Shown: positions 10,601-19,597 of the stretch, one piece after another
How the letters are laid out: every line of letters begins with the position of its first letter
Position numbering within the stretch: position 1 is the stretch's first letter
Source: Leucobacter komagatae
GTDB lineage: Bacteria > Actinomycetota > Actinomycetes > Actinomycetales > Microbacteriaceae
Length of the DNA: 64,000 bases
Direction of reading: 5' to 3'
Assembly: GCF_006716085.1 (NCBI RefSeq)
Contig: NZ_VFON01000001.1
Coordinates: 2,542,001-2,606,000 of the forward strand
The notes under the pieces: model-generated
Databases searched by the model: none
What the model saw: the letters and a program-made list of their open reading frames with translations, nothing else
Told to the model about the DNA's origin: nothing
Translations under genes and position numbers: made by a program

Positions 10601-10709
10601 CGACTCCGCCGCCCCGCCCGCGCTTGTCGTGGGCTCGATCGTGATGTGGGCGGCGATCGTGGCGCAGTGGGTTGCGGTCGCGCGAGCCGGATCGAGCGCC
10701 ACCGAGTAA
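7647..10709 (+). CDS. DUF2207 domain membrane protein
   Basis: This 1020-residue protein of the DUF2207 (YciQ-like) family starts at GTG and has a membrane helix near residues 67-85. An extracytoplasmic beta-rich module follows, then a helix at about 325-345, a cytoplasmic stretch, further helices at about 450-500 and 595-615, a second DUF2207-like module, and helices near the C-terminus (about 925-1010). The two modules (roughly residues 100-310 and 640-860) look like an internal duplication, which is longer than the family norm. Function is unknown. It probably shares a transcript with apt. Confidence 0.8.
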   Translation: MDRKAKKRNVAAEVFDLDGTDPAVLRSGRIPDPQPEHTPLFRWLARVLGVLEEFLRARGGKPLRNAIRVFWGLLAVAGIVLLVGPVINKPMDFDEVLASAKVEDVDWIARDATIDYEVQRRPDGTFATVVNERFMANFVNGPEQRVLRTLVTEVDGKDTDFKLLAATVDGAPAQAAVKRHPTTTDITLRTPAGEAFEGEREITLSYELHHLTRSQPDKATGNTVEAWDWPLFAPSWPQATKGLAVSVTLPEELGEALVRQPHASVGWLLVQGNVWLTPDEATAGRVTYSFDNDDSLPPNSDVWVEFTFADGTFAEPPKTALFWVQTWGPLLPLTVLTVLMLFALAARWVVWADAAGDPWFIARDLPPEGLTPLLAADMLGRPRHAELVSALAAAPERATPDSSERWLRSIARAGRRAGRVGNLPTVLRWRSRWAAAGEAVTAKLRWVPDSYLRDTFLLAPVAVTLVQWGLLRQLSHQTILSVVWWPVAFVLGSTAIAGIALWAVARPRPLTRAGALAKQQLRGIDVFARGTRLLERGPVTDPLLPYAVLFEAPRRAGNVVTEHAARETGDRRVQYGWRGEHFLSVPALLATLLAGVIAAGSIALVSTQPPPYGEVEYLTWPSSDATGSIWSQTEGFDIEAELTRDDQGGARLDVTERLTVGFEPGGASVPQFEREWPRERLGQDLGLSVEEVLVDGASVPFTQTAGSLTSKVTTRLGEVLSGDLPVEVRYSLASPATEVRDGGDAAQQVRWTAMHWFWDDTFYSNQANPYDGSEPVRPIRVQLTVAPDLAGELRSGGWIGHGDAERVPGESGQGFQPWAAERDMYDESGRIQLIVGSERVEADGSLVALLDADAVESRRAPLPGDADEHDIGPHAVNPTLNAALGQHELGLTGDLGAVLNFPAGTFSNVEEGSAQRYGVERGAPLALLVGMLAAVFAAAVGVFVYAMRGGRSIGPSVALVSFVAVTLGGVAQSVVFWWVTGPMPGDSAAPPALVVGSIVMWAAIVAQWVAVARAGSSATE

Positions 10710-10788
10710 GCGCGTCACCTGCGTCACGATTGACTATCGTTCGTCACTCTCTGAGGAAATCGCGCGCCGATTGCGTACCCTTGAGAGG

Positions 10789-12531
10789 GTGAACGACGCA
10801 TTTTTCGCCGCAAGAGACCAGCTCCTCGAACTGCAGGGAGACCCTGCGCGGGCCCGCGCAGAATTTCGGTGGCCCGAGGTCGGTGACGAGTTCAACTGGG
10901 CGCACGACGTGTTCGACAGCATCGCCGTCGACAACGATACGACGGCGCTGTGGATCGCGGAGGAAGACGGCACGGAGGTCAAGCGCAGCTTCCGCGAACT
11001 GAAGCAGCGCTCAGACCAGGTCGCGAACTGGCTGCGCGGGCTCGGCGCGAAGCGCGGCGACATCGCGATGCTGATGCTCGGCAACCACGTCGAGCTGTGG
11101 GAGCTCATGCTCGCGGCGATGAAGCTCGGCGTCGTCATCCTGCCCACCTCGGTAGTGCTCGGTTCGCAGGAGCTCGTGGACCGCGTGGCGCGCGGCAAGG
11201 TGAGCTGGGTGTTTGCTGGCCCCGAGGACGCGGTGAAGTTCGCGGGTATCCCCGGCGGCTTCCGCGGTGTGGGGGTGCGCCTCGACACCGGCACGATGGA
11301 CCAGCGGGCGGCGCTCTATGATTGGGCGCGGTTCGAGGAGTCGCGCTCCGCATCGCTCGCGCCGATCGTGAAGCAGACGAAGAGCGGCGACCCCGCCCTC
11401 CTCTACTTCACGTCTGGCACCACGAAGCTGCCGAAGATCGCGGTGCACTCGCATACGAGCTACCCCCTCGGGCACTTCACGACGATGGCGTGGCTCGGCG
11501 TTCGCCCCGGCGACACCCACTCGGTCATCAGCGCGCCGGGCTGGGCGAAGCACGCCTGGTCGAGTTTCTTCGGCCCGTGGAACGCGGGCGCGACGGTGTA
11601 CGTCGCGAACTACGCGAAGTTCAAGGCCGAGCGCATCATCGCCGAGCTCGACCGCGTCGGCGTCACGAGCTTCTGCGCGCCGCCGACGGTGTGGCGCATG
11701 CTCATTCAGAGCGACTTGGGCGCGAAGCCGTCGGCGCTGCGCGAGGTCGTATCAGCGGGCGAACCGCTCAACCCCGAGGTGATCTCGCGCATCGAGGAGA
11801 GCTGGGGTCTCGTGCTGCGCGACGGTTACGGCCAGACCGAGACGACCGCGACGATCGCGAACATGCCCGGCGAAGACATCGTGCCGGGCGCAATGGGCAG
11901 GCCGCTTCCCGGCGTCGACATCGTGCTCGTCGACCCGATGACCGGCGAAGAGGGTGACGAGGGCGAGGTCTGCCTGCGGCTCGGCCCGGAAGACGGCGGA
12001 GAGGGTGTTGCGCGCCCCGTGAACCTCATGAACGAGTACTTCGGCAACCCCGAGGCGACCGCTGAGGCGCTGGCGGGCGGTTTTTACCACACGTGCGACG
12101 TCGCGACCCGCGACGAGAACGGCTCGCTCACGTTCGTGGGTCGCACCGATGACATCTTCAAGTCGAGCGACTTCAAGGTCTCGCCGTTTGAGGTTGAGAG
12201 CGCCATGCTCGAGCACGACCTCGTCGGCGAGGCGGCGGTGGTCGGCGCGCCCGATGAAACCCGGCTGAACGTCACGAAGGCGTACGTCGCGCTCACCCCT
12301 GGGGCCGAGGCCACCGAGGAGACGGCGAAAGAGATCCTGCTGCACGCTCGCCGGGCGCTGCCCGCCTACATGCGGGTGCGCCGGGTCGAGTTCTTTGACC
12401 TGCCGAAGACGACGTCGGGCAAGATTCGACGCGTTGAGCTCAGGCAGCGTGAGGAGGCCGCGCACGCTGCGGGCGAGCGCATTGAGTCTGAGTGGCGCGA
12501 AGAGGACTTCCCCGGCCTGAAGGACGCCTAG
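10789..12531 (+). CDS. Acyl-CoA synthetase, MACS/acetyl-CoA synthetase-like
   Basis: An AMP-forming ligase of the medium-chain/acetyl-CoA synthetase type, 580 residues from GTG 10789. Motifs seen are LYFTSGTTKLPK (P-loop), RDGYGQTETT, FYHTCDVATRDENG and the C-terminal TTSGKIRRVEL with the catalytic lysine. The frame is open back to 10672, but that would overlap the upstream gene. GTG 10789 lies 7 bases after a TACCCT box, the leaderless pattern seen at many genes here. The stop codon shares a CTAG with the convergent menC stop. It is distinct in sequence from the other ligase at 5335-6942. Confidence 0.85.
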   Translation: MNDAFFAARDQLLELQGDPARARAEFRWPEVGDEFNWAHDVFDSIAVDNDTTALWIAEEDGTEVKRSFRELKQRSDQVANWLRGLGAKRGDIAMLMLGNHVELWELMLAAMKLGVVILPTSVVLGSQELVDRVARGKVSWVFAGPEDAVKFAGIPGGFRGVGVRLDTGTMDQRAALYDWARFEESRSASLAPIVKQTKSGDPALLYFTSGTTKLPKIAVHSHTSYPLGHFTTMAWLGVRPGDTHSVISAPGWAKHAWSSFFGPWNAGATVYVANYAKFKAERIIAELDRVGVTSFCAPPTVWRMLIQSDLGAKPSALREVVSAGEPLNPEVISRIEESWGLVLRDGYGQTETTATIANMPGEDIVPGAMGRPLPGVDIVLVDPMTGEEGDEGEVCLRLGPEDGGEGVARPVNLMNEYFGNPEATAEALAGGFYHTCDVATRDENGSLTFVGRTDDIFKSSDFKVSPFEVESAMLEHDLVGEAAVVGAPDETRLNVTKAYVALTPGAEATEETAKEILLHARRALPAYMRVRRVEFFDLPKTTSGKIRRVELRQREEAAHAAGERIESEWREEDFPGLKDA

Positions 12532-13553
12532 CCAGCCTCGGTGAGCGCCGCGTGGCAGCGGGAGACCCTCTCCTGCCACCAGCGCTCGCGGTCGGGTGTC
12601 GGGCGGTAGCGCTCGAGGGCGCCCGCATCGAGCGCGGGGCGCCGCACGCGTAGGGCACCGCCCTCGGGGAGTAGGCGATCCGCCACGACGTCGCCATCAA
12701 GCAGCGCGACGGTGCCGAGTCCGCACGCCCCCGCGAGCGCCCCGTCGGGGAGCGCGGCCGCGAGGTGGAGCCCCATCGAGATGCCGACCGAGGTGTCGAG
12801 CGCGCTCGACACGATGACGGGCAGCTGCGCCTCCTCGATGATCGCGAGCGCCGGTGCGATGCCGCCGAGCGGCTGCGCCTTCACGACGATGAGGTCCGCG
12901 GCCCCGGCGCGCGCGACCGCGAGGGGATCCTCCGCTTTCCGCACGCTCTCGTCCGCGGCGATGCGCATCGGGATCCCTGCGCGGGCGAGCCGCGCGCGCA
13001 GGTCAGCGAGCTCAGGCACCGTCGCGCACGGCTGCTCGGCGTAGTCGAGGTCGAACTCGGCGAGCGCGGTGAGTGCGCTGAAGGCCTCGTCGACCGACCA
13101 GCCACCGTTCGCGTCGACCCTGACGCGTGCATCGGCGCCCATGGCCGCGCGAACGGAGCGCACGCGGGCCACATCATCGGCGAGCGATTGGCCACGCTCG
13201 GCCACCTTCACCTTCGCGGTGCGGCAACCGGGAAAGCGCGCGAGCACGTCGGCGACGCTGCCCGCGGACACAGCCGGCACCGTCGCGTTCACGTCGACCG
13301 TGTCGCGCCTCGCTGCGGGCGTCTCGCCCCAGCCAAACTCGATCGCGGCCGCGAGCCAGCGCGAGCTCTCGCCAAAGGCGTACTCCGTGAACGGCGAGAA
13401 CTCCGCAGGCCCGTGAGGCGCGTCAAAGATGACGGCCTCGCGAACGCTGATGCCGCGAAACCGCGTGCGGGTCGGAATCGAGACGACGCGGGCGGCGCCC
13501 ATGAGCTCGTCGAGCGGCGGAAGTGGGGCCCCGTGCAGCGAATCGATTGCCAT
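12528..13553 (-). CDS. menC: o-Succinylbenzoate synthase
   Basis: This enolase-superfamily enzyme dehydrates SHCHC to o-succinylbenzoate in menaquinone synthesis. Visible are the KVKV pair holding the catalytic base, the Mg2+ ligand blocks RVDANGGW, DYAEQP and IAADES, and the second catalytic lysine in VVKAQPLGG. 341 residues, close to the actinobacterial MenC length. ATG 13553 lies 6 bases after a GACAAT box with no Shine-Dalgarno, so the mRNA may be leaderless. It is divergent from the VIT-family gene and near menB, menE and menA. Confidence 0.93.
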   Translation of the reverse strand: MAIDSLHGAPLPPLDELMGAARVVSIPTRTRFRGISVREAVIFDAPHGPAEFSPFTEYAFGESSRWLAAAIEFGWGETPAARRDTVDVNATVPAVSAGSVADVLARFPGCRTAKVKVAERGQSLADDVARVRSVRAAMGADARVRVDANGGWSVDEAFSALTALAEFDLDYAEQPCATVPELADLRARLARAGIPMRIAADESVRKAEDPLAVARAGAADLIVVKAQPLGGIAPALAIIEEAQLPVIVSSALDTSVGISMGLHLAAALPDGALAGACGLGTVALLDGDVVADRLLPEGGALRVRRPALDAGALERYRPTPDRERWWQERVSRCHAALTEAG

Positions 13554-13609
13554 GCCTCGATTGTCTCACCCGCGCTCACGCGGGCCCCTCGAAGGGCCAA
13601 TCGTCGGAC

Positions 13610-13627
13610 GAAGGTAAGCCTAAGAAA
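13610..13627. promoter_or_regulatory. Possible IdeR/DtxR-type iron box 1
   Basis: The sequence AGGTAAGCCTAA resembles the DtxR/IdeR consensus (TTAGGTTAGSCTAACCTAA), matching 12 of 19 positions by eye. It lies between menC and the VIT-family transporter. Confidence 0.35.
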
Positions 13628-13642
13628 CCCGCGCTGACCTGG

Positions 13643-13660
13643 GGAAAGGCTAGCCTTCCC
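13643..13660. promoter_or_regulatory. Possible IdeR/DtxR-type iron box 2
   Basis: A near-perfect 18-bp palindrome centred on AAGGCTAGCCTT (13646-13657), one mismatched pair, about 75 bases before the VIT-family start. The AGGCTAGCCT core resembles an iron box. Confidence 0.35.
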
Positions 13661-13732
13661 TTGCTTGCGGGGCGCCTGAAAGGGGAGCACACTGGGGTGC
13701 AGAACAACCCGAATAACGGGGGAGGGAAACTC

Positions 13733-14491
13733 ATGACACTCGAAGCAACTCGCCACGACGACATCGACACCGCTGCGCCCGCGGGGCCCTCGGACGGCGA
13801 GCCACGCTCGGCCCGCATCGGGCAGAAGCTCAACTGGTTGCGCGCAGGCGTGCTCGGCGCAAATGACGGCATCGTCTCGGTCGCGGGCGTTGTCATCGGC
13901 GTCGCGGCGGCAACGCCGGGGAACACGATGGCGGTCGCGACGGCGGGCGTCGCCGCGCTCGTTGCGGGCGCGTTCTCCATGGCAGGCGGCGAGTACGTTT
14001 CAGTGAGTACCCAGCGCGACACCGAGAAGGCGCTCATCGATCAGAAGCGCCGCTCGCTCGCCGAGCGTCCGGCCGAGGAGCTCCGCGGTCTCGCTGGCTT
14101 CTACCGTCGCCGCGGCGTCTCGGCCGCACTCGCGACCGAGGTTGCGCGCGAGCTCAGCGCGCACGATGCGCTCGCCGCACACGCCGAGGTCGAGCTCGGC
14201 ATCGACCCCGAGGAATACACGAGCCCCTGGGCCGCGGCAATCTCCTCGTTCATCGCGTTCACGATCGGCGGCGTGCTGCCGCTGCTCATGATCCTGCTGC
14301 CGCTCGGCGAGGGCCGGATCCCGGCGGCCGGCGCAGCCGTGCTCATCGGGCTCGTGCTGACCGGGTGGATCTCGGCGGCCCTCGGGGAGGCGCCGCGTGC
14401 CCGCGCGATCATGCGCAACGTGCTCATGGGCGGGGCGACGATGATCGCGACCTACCTCATCGGCCTCATCTTCGGGGTCGCCGTCGGCTAG
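13733..14491 (+). CDS. VIT1/CCC1 family Fe2+/Mn2+ transporter
   Basis: A 252-residue membrane protein of the VIT1/CCC1 family, which in relatives exports or sequesters Fe2+ or Mn2+. The diagnostic first-helix block LGANDGIVSVAGVVIG and the second-helix block AGAFSMAGGEYVSVSTQRD are present. A polar Glu-rich loop follows (RRSLAERPAEEL to the ELGIDPEEYTSP region), then three more helices. ATG 13733 is chosen because a GGGGGAGGG ribosome-binding site precedes it; the open frame upstream is not needed. Two palindromes resembling iron boxes precede the gene. Confidence 0.88.
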   Translation: MTLEATRHDDIDTAAPAGPSDGEPRSARIGQKLNWLRAGVLGANDGIVSVAGVVIGVAAATPGNTMAVATAGVAALVAGAFSMAGGEYVSVSTQRDTEKALIDQKRRSLAERPAEELRGLAGFYRRRGVSAALATEVARELSAHDALAAHAEVELGIDPEEYTSPWAAAISSFIAFTIGGVLPLLMILLPLGEGRIPAAGAAVLIGLVLTGWISAALGEAPRARAIMRNVLMGGATMIATYLIGLIFGVAVG

Positions 14492-14534
14492 GCGCCGCAG
14501 CACGGAAGTGCCCCCAGCCGAATAGGCTGGGGGC

Positions 14535-15449
<915 letters not shown>

Positions 15450-15529
15450 CCGCTTCGCCGGCCCGCGGGGCGGGCGCCCGGCGTATTCCGCCGCGCCCGC
15501 CTCTCACCGAAGCGCGGTACCCTAGATGG

Positions 15530-16774
15530 GTGACCGCCCCCCTCGTTCTTCGCGCGATTCCCGTTGAGGATCGGGCCTGGCTCATCGCCGCGCTCGATGA
15601 CGCACTCGCTGGCGGTGCTCCGATCTTGCCGCTCGCGCCGGGGCAGGACCCGGGGGACCCCGCGGTTCAAGCGACGCGCGCGCTCCCGCTCCCGGACGGC
15701 ACCGCCGTCGTGATCCGCACCTCGGGGTCGAGCGGCGTGCCGAAGGCAGTTGCGCTGTCGCGTGCGGCGCTCGCCGAAAGCGCGGAGGCGACCCACGAGG
15801 CGCTTGGCGGGCCCGGGCAGTGGCTCGTCGCGCTCCCGACGCAGCTCATCTCGGGCCTGCAGATGCTCGTGCGCAGTTCGGTCGCTGGGACCGAGCCCGT
15901 GTTCGCACCCGAGGGCGCCGACGCCCGCCAGCTCTTGGAGGCCGCCGAGCAGCTCGACCACGAGCGGCGGTACGTTTCGCTCGTGCCAGTGCAGCTCGCC
16001 CGCCTGCTCGACCTCGCCGAGGCAGACGCCGACGCGGCCGAGGCGCTGCAGCGGTTCGATGCCGTGCTCGTCGGTGGCCAGGCGGTGTCGCTCGACCTGC
16101 GCCGCCGCGCCCACGCCCTTGGCGTCAGCCTCCGCCGTTCCTACGGCATGACCGAAACGGCGGGCGGCTGCGTGTACGACGGCGTCGAGATTGGTGACAC
16201 GCTCGTGCGCATCCGCGGCGGCGAGGTGCAGCTTGCGGGGCCGACGCTCGCGCTCGGATACCTCGGCGATGACGCGCAAACGAAGGATCGCTTCGTGACC
16301 GAACCAAATCGCGAGGGCGAGCCCGTGCGCTGGTACCGCACCGGCGACGCGGGCGAGCTGCTCGGCGGAATGCTCACCGTCACCGGCAGGCTTGACCGCG
16401 TGATTGTCTCGGGCGGCGTCAACGTCTCGCTCGACGAGATCGAGCGGGTCGCGCGCGAGTACCCGGGGTGGGCGAGCGCCGTTGCCGTCGCCACCGAACA
16501 CCCCGAGTGGGGCGCGCGGCCGAGCCTCGTCGTCGAGGTCGACCCAGCCGCCGTGCCGTTCGACGAGGTGCGCGACGGAATCAGGGCTCAGCTCGGGGCC
16601 GCCGCGACACCCGAGTGGGCGAACGAGACCGAGCGCATGCCGAGACTTCCGGGCGGCAAGCCCGATGTCCCCGCGATCGAGGCCTGGTTGCTGTCGCTGC
16701 GAGAGAGCTTTGCGCAGTTGCGCGATGGTCGGGGAGAGGCGCCCCGCGGGGCCGACGAAGGGGAAACTCAGTGA
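15530..16774 (+). CDS. menE: o-Succinylbenzoate-CoA ligase
   Basis: An ANL ligase that makes o-succinylbenzoyl-CoA, the MenB substrate. At 414 residues it is short for the superfamily, as MenE of actinobacteria is. Motifs are VIRTSGSSGVPKAV (P-loop), RRSYGMTETAGG, WYRTGDAGE and the C-terminal LPGGKPD with the catalytic lysine. GTG 15530 is chosen over the longer open frame from 15422, because TACCCT lies 6 bases upstream and the upstream residues are low-complexity and overlap menB. It overlaps menA by GTGA. Confidence 0.93.
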   Translation: MTAPLVLRAIPVEDRAWLIAALDDALAGGAPILPLAPGQDPGDPAVQATRALPLPDGTAVVIRTSGSSGVPKAVALSRAALAESAEATHEALGGPGQWLVALPTQLISGLQMLVRSSVAGTEPVFAPEGADARQLLEAAEQLDHERRYVSLVPVQLARLLDLAEADADAAEALQRFDAVLVGGQAVSLDLRRRAHALGVSLRRSYGMTETAGGCVYDGVEIGDTLVRIRGGEVQLAGPTLALGYLGDDAQTKDRFVTEPNREGEPVRWYRTGDAGELLGGMLTVTGRLDRVIVSGGVNVSLDEIERVAREYPGWASAVAVATEHPEWGARPSLVVEVDPAAVPFDEVRDGIRAQLGAAATPEWANETERMPRLPGGKPDVPAIEAWLLSLRESFAQLRDGRGEAPRGADEGETQ

Positions 16775-17724
16775 GCACGAAGAACCCGAAGCGTTCAGGG
16801 AACCCGGCGCTGCGCGCCGTCGCCGACGAGCTCATCGCGGCCGGCGAGACATCGCATGTCACCTGGCGCGACTGGGTCTCGGGCGCCCGCCTGCGCACCC
16901 TGCCGCTCGCCGTCGCACCCGTCGCTGTCGGCGCCGGCATCGCCCACATGCTGCAGGCGTTCTCGCTGACGCTCAGTCTGCTCGCGCTCGCCGTCGCGCT
17001 GCTCCTGCAGGTCGGTGTGAACTACGCGAACGACTACTCCGACGGCATTCGCGGCACCGACGCGTTCCGGGTTGGCCCCGCGCGGCTCACCGGCTCGGGC
17101 CGGGTGAATCCGAAACGGGTGCTCACTCTCGCGCTCGTGTTCTTCGGGCTCGCTGCCCTCGCCGGGCTTGCAGCCGTCGTCATTAGCGGCCGGTGGTGGT
17201 TCCTCGCCGTCGGCGTTGTCGCGATCATTGCGGCCTGGTTCTACACGGGCGGCAAGCGCCCCTACGGTTACGCGGGCCTCGGTGAGCTCGTCGTGTTCGT
17301 GTTCTTCGGTATCGTCGCGACCGTCGGCACCGTGTGGCTGCAGACCGACATCTCGAACCAGGAGATGTGGGTGGGCGGCGCTGGCGTCGGCTTCTTCGCC
17401 GTCGCCGTGCTCGTCGTGAACAACCTCCGCGACATCCCGACCGACCGCGCCGCGGGCAAGCGCACGCTGGCCGTGCGCATCGGTGAGCGCTGGACCCGCG
17501 TGCTCTACGTCGTCTGCATGCTGCTGCCGTTCGGGGTGCCGCTACTCTACGGCTGGGCCTACTCGGGAATGCTGCTCGTCTGGTTCGTACTCGCCGCCGT
17601 CATCCCCGCAATCATCATCACCCTCACCGCTCGCACTGCCCGCGAGCTCATCATCGTGCTGCAGCTCACGAGCTTCGGGGCGCTCGCCTACGGCCTTCTG
17701 CTCGGCGCGGCCTTCGCCTTCTGA
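16771..17724 (+). CDS. menA: 1,4-Dihydroxy-2-naphthoate polyprenyltransferase
   Basis: An integral-membrane UbiA-family enzyme that prenylates DHNA to demethylmenaquinone. It has about eight to nine hydrophobic segments. The two Asp-rich prenyl-diphosphate motifs are VNYANDYSDGIRG and VVNNLRDIPTDRAAGKRTLAVRIG. 317 residues from GTG 16771, whose first bases overlap the menE stop (GTGA), so translation is likely coupled. The 3' end overlaps the convergent acyltransferase gene by 37 bases. Confidence 0.95.
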   Translation: MSTKNPKRSGNPALRAVADELIAAGETSHVTWRDWVSGARLRTLPLAVAPVAVGAGIAHMLQAFSLTLSLLALAVALLLQVGVNYANDYSDGIRGTDAFRVGPARLTGSGRVNPKRVLTLALVFFGLAALAGLAAVVISGRWWFLAVGVVAIIAAWFYTGGKRPYGYAGLGELVVFVFFGIVATVGTVWLQTDISNQEMWVGGAGVGFFAVAVLVVNNLRDIPTDRAAGKRTLAVRIGERWTRVLYVVCMLLPFGVPLLYGWAYSGMLLVWFVLAAVIPAIIITLTARTARELIIVLQLTSFGALAYGLLLGAAFAF

Positions 17725-19034
17725 CGCGGTTCGAGGCAGAGCCCGATCGCCGCGGCGATGAGGGCGCTCCCCGCGAGCCAGGCGAGCGGAGCCCCCGTCG
17801 CGGCGAGAATCACGAGCACCCCGCCTGCCCCTCCGGTGGCCGCGAGCGAGGTGCGGGCCGGGCTGGGCGCCGCGGCGAGACGCAGCCGAGGGAGCACCCT
17901 GGCTTCGAGCCGGGCCGCGACCGCCACGGTGACGCCGACGACGAGGGCGACGGCGGCGAGCCAGGCGGGGCGTGAGAGCCACCACTCGCCCGTGAGGGGT
18001 AGCGGGAGGCCCTGCCCGGCACCGGCGGCCTGTGAAGCGAGAAGCAGCGCACCCGCGAGCAGCACGGTGGCCGGCATGTGCCACGAATAGATCGTCATTG
18101 AGCGCGCGTTGATCGCCTTCGTCGCCTGCTGCACGCTGGGCAGCGCCGCGATGCGGTCGAGTTTGGGTCGGAGCGCGACGAAGATCGCGGCGTGCACGAC
18201 CCCGAGCAGCGCGAGCGCCGCGGTCGGCGGGTTCAGTGCGGCGAACAGGTTAGCGGGCGAGAAGCCGAGCGCGACCCAGGCGACGCCGCCCGCGGCTGCG
18301 GCGACGGCAGCTCGCGGCCCGACCACGACGCCGTCGGCGAGGAAGAACCCGAGCTGCTGCACGAACAGCCAGACGAACACGAGATTCGCGAAGCCGACGG
18401 CCTCAATGCCCGTGGAAGCGCGGGCGACGTCGATAATCACGATTGCGGCGCCCAGCAGCGCGAGCGCGAGCCGCGGTGCGCGCTCGTGGAGCTTCAGCAT
18501 CGCCGGGACGAGCGCCGAGCACAGCACGTAGACCCCCAGAAACCAGAGGGGCTGGCTGATGCGCCACCCGGCCGTCGCGACGGTCTCGGGGTCGACGCCC
18601 GAGACGGTGAGCGCGGCGAGCGTGAGGGTCGTTGCGGCCGCGGCGAGCAGGGGCACTGGCAGCAGTCTGCCGAGGCGCGCGGCAACGTAGCCCGCAGGGG
18701 TGACCCCGCGGGAGCGGAGCCCTCGGCAGTGCGTAGCCGATGCGAAGCCGCCGGCGATGAAGAACAGGGGCATCATCTGCGCGAACCACGAAAAGACCGT
18801 GAAACCACCCCACGACTCAAGCGCGTTCTCGAGCACGGCTTCCCCGCCCTGCACGCTCACGCCGACCATGAGGGCGTGCACCGCCACGACGGCGATCAGG
18901 CACGCTGCCCTCACCAGGTCGACAGCGGCGTCGCGCGTGGGGGTCGAGCCTGAGCTTCTGGGGCCCGGGCCCGGGCCTGGGCCTGGGCCTGGGGACGGGG
19001 CGGCCGGGGCCGGGGGAATGCTGATGAGCGACAT
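17688..19034 (-). CDS. Acyltransferase-3 family membrane protein
   Basis: A 448-residue polytopic protein. After a Pro-rich N-terminus it shows RDAAVDLVRAACLIAVVAVHALM, the first helix of acyltransferase 3 (OafA/WecH-like) proteins with the conserved R...H, and later PLFFIAGGFASA and ten or so helices. Such proteins O-acylate envelope glycans; the substrate here is unknown. ATG 19034 follows GAAAGGA at good spacing. A Pro-Gly run near residues 14-24 is encoded by a GGGCCT-type hexamer repeat. An open-frame extension of 19 codons upstream has no start signal. Confidence 0.75.
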   Translation of the reverse strand: MSLISIPPAPAAPSPGPGPGPGPGPRSSGSTPTRDAAVDLVRAACLIAVVAVHALMVGVSVQGGEAVLENALESWGGFTVFSWFAQMMPLFFIAGGFASATHCRGLRSRGVTPAGYVAARLGRLLPVPLLAAAATTLTLAALTVSGVDPETVATAGWRISQPLWFLGVYVLCSALVPAMLKLHERAPRLALALLGAAIVIIDVARASTGIEAVGFANLVFVWLFVQQLGFFLADGVVVGPRAAVAAAAGGVAWVALGFSPANLFAALNPPTAALALLGVVHAAIFVALRPKLDRIAALPSVQQATKAINARSMTIYSWHMPATVLLAGALLLASQAAGAGQGLPLPLTGEWWLSRPAWLAAVALVVGVTVAVAARLEARVLPRLRLAAAPSPARTSLAATGGAGGVLVILAATGAPLAWLAGSALIAAAIGLCLEPRQKAKAAPSRRP

Positions 19035-19189
19035 GGGAGTCCTTTCGGGAAGAACCCCAGCGTCCCGCCGCGGTGTGGGGTGCCGCGTCACCTGCGGGAG
19101 CGAATCGGTGCCCCTACCTGGGGACTAGGGGGAAACCCTGGGCTCTGGCCACGGCCCACCCCGGCCCGGCCCACCCTCGCGCGAAAGAG

Positions 19190-19252
19190 CCCCTTCCCTG
19201 CAGCACGCCCCCTCATCAACCGTTGGCAAGGGGGTGTCCTGCAGGGAAGGGG
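19190..19252. repeat. Dispersed hairpin repeat, family II copy 1
   Basis: Inverted arms 19190-19203 and 19239-19252 pair perfectly over 14 bases and continue imperfectly to a loop containing CAACCGTTGG. It matches the element at 33108-33166 at 47 of 59 aligned positions without gaps. A partial copy of the right half follows at about 19266-19302 with a duplicated GGGCCAGTTGGAGGGG unit. Confidence 0.75.
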
Positions 19253-19389
19253 CCAGTTGGAGGGGCTGGGCCAGTTGGAGGGGGTGTGCCGCAGGGAAAG
19301 GGCGCGTTGGCGGGGCTGTGGCAGCGGGCGGAAGGAAGGGCGCGAGCCCGCCGATCGAGGGCCGCGCACGGCGTGGCGCAAATTAATGC

Positions 19390-19419
19390 TTGCGGCGCCC
19401 CGAGAAGTGTGGATAGGGT
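19390..19419 (+). promoter_or_regulatory. Promoter of the leader ORF and ABC exporter
   Basis: TTGCGG (19390-19395) and TAGGGT (19414-19419) are separated by 18 bases. Transcription would start about 30 bases before the small ORF. Confidence 0.5.
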
Positions 19420-19458
19420 GACTTCTTGGAATCCCTACGACCCGGAAAGGAGAAGACC

Positions 19459-19521
19459 ATGTTTGAAATCATCACGTTCACGCCGTCTCTCCGTCCGGGC
19501 AACCCGCTGACCGGACACTAG
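19459..19521 (+). CDS. 20-residue leader-peptide-like ORF upstream of ABC exporter
   Basis: ATG 19459 is preceded by a strong ribosome-binding site AAAGGAG at 7-8 bases. It encodes [20 protein letters not shown] and stops 76 bases before the first ABC exporter gene. The translation signal is among the best in the window and no other gene follows except the exporter pair. Between the stop and the exporter start lie a GGCCG-CTTA-CGGCC hairpin and a CGCG-CCCCT-CGCG hairpin before a TTTTT run. I infer a regulatory leader (ribosome stalling or attenuation); it could instead be a small functional peptide. I do not know a named family for it. Confidence 0.55.
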   Translation: MFEIITFTPSLRPGNPLTGH

Positions 19522-19597
19522 ACCTCGGCCGCTTACGGCCCGCTCTCACTCCTCAGCATTTCGCGCCCCTCGCGCACCTCTCTCGTTTTTAGGGACC

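Larger units (their letters stand above)
19035..19458. other. Divergent intergenic region
   Basis: About 420 bases between the acyltransferase start and the 20-codon ORF. It contains the family II hairpin, the partial repeats after it and one promoter for the plus strand. Open frames through it are GC-driven and lack start signals. Confidence 0.6.

Noticed and set aside
10672..10788. Upstream start of the second acyl-CoA synthetase
   Set aside because: It would overlap the DUF2207 gene by 38 bases and has no ribosome-binding site; GTG 10789 has a TACCCT box at 7 bases.
19073..19510. Open frames across the intergenic region before the ABC exporter
   Set aside because: They run through hairpin repeats, lack ribosome-binding sites and show Pro/Arg/Gly composition of GC-rich noncoding DNA.
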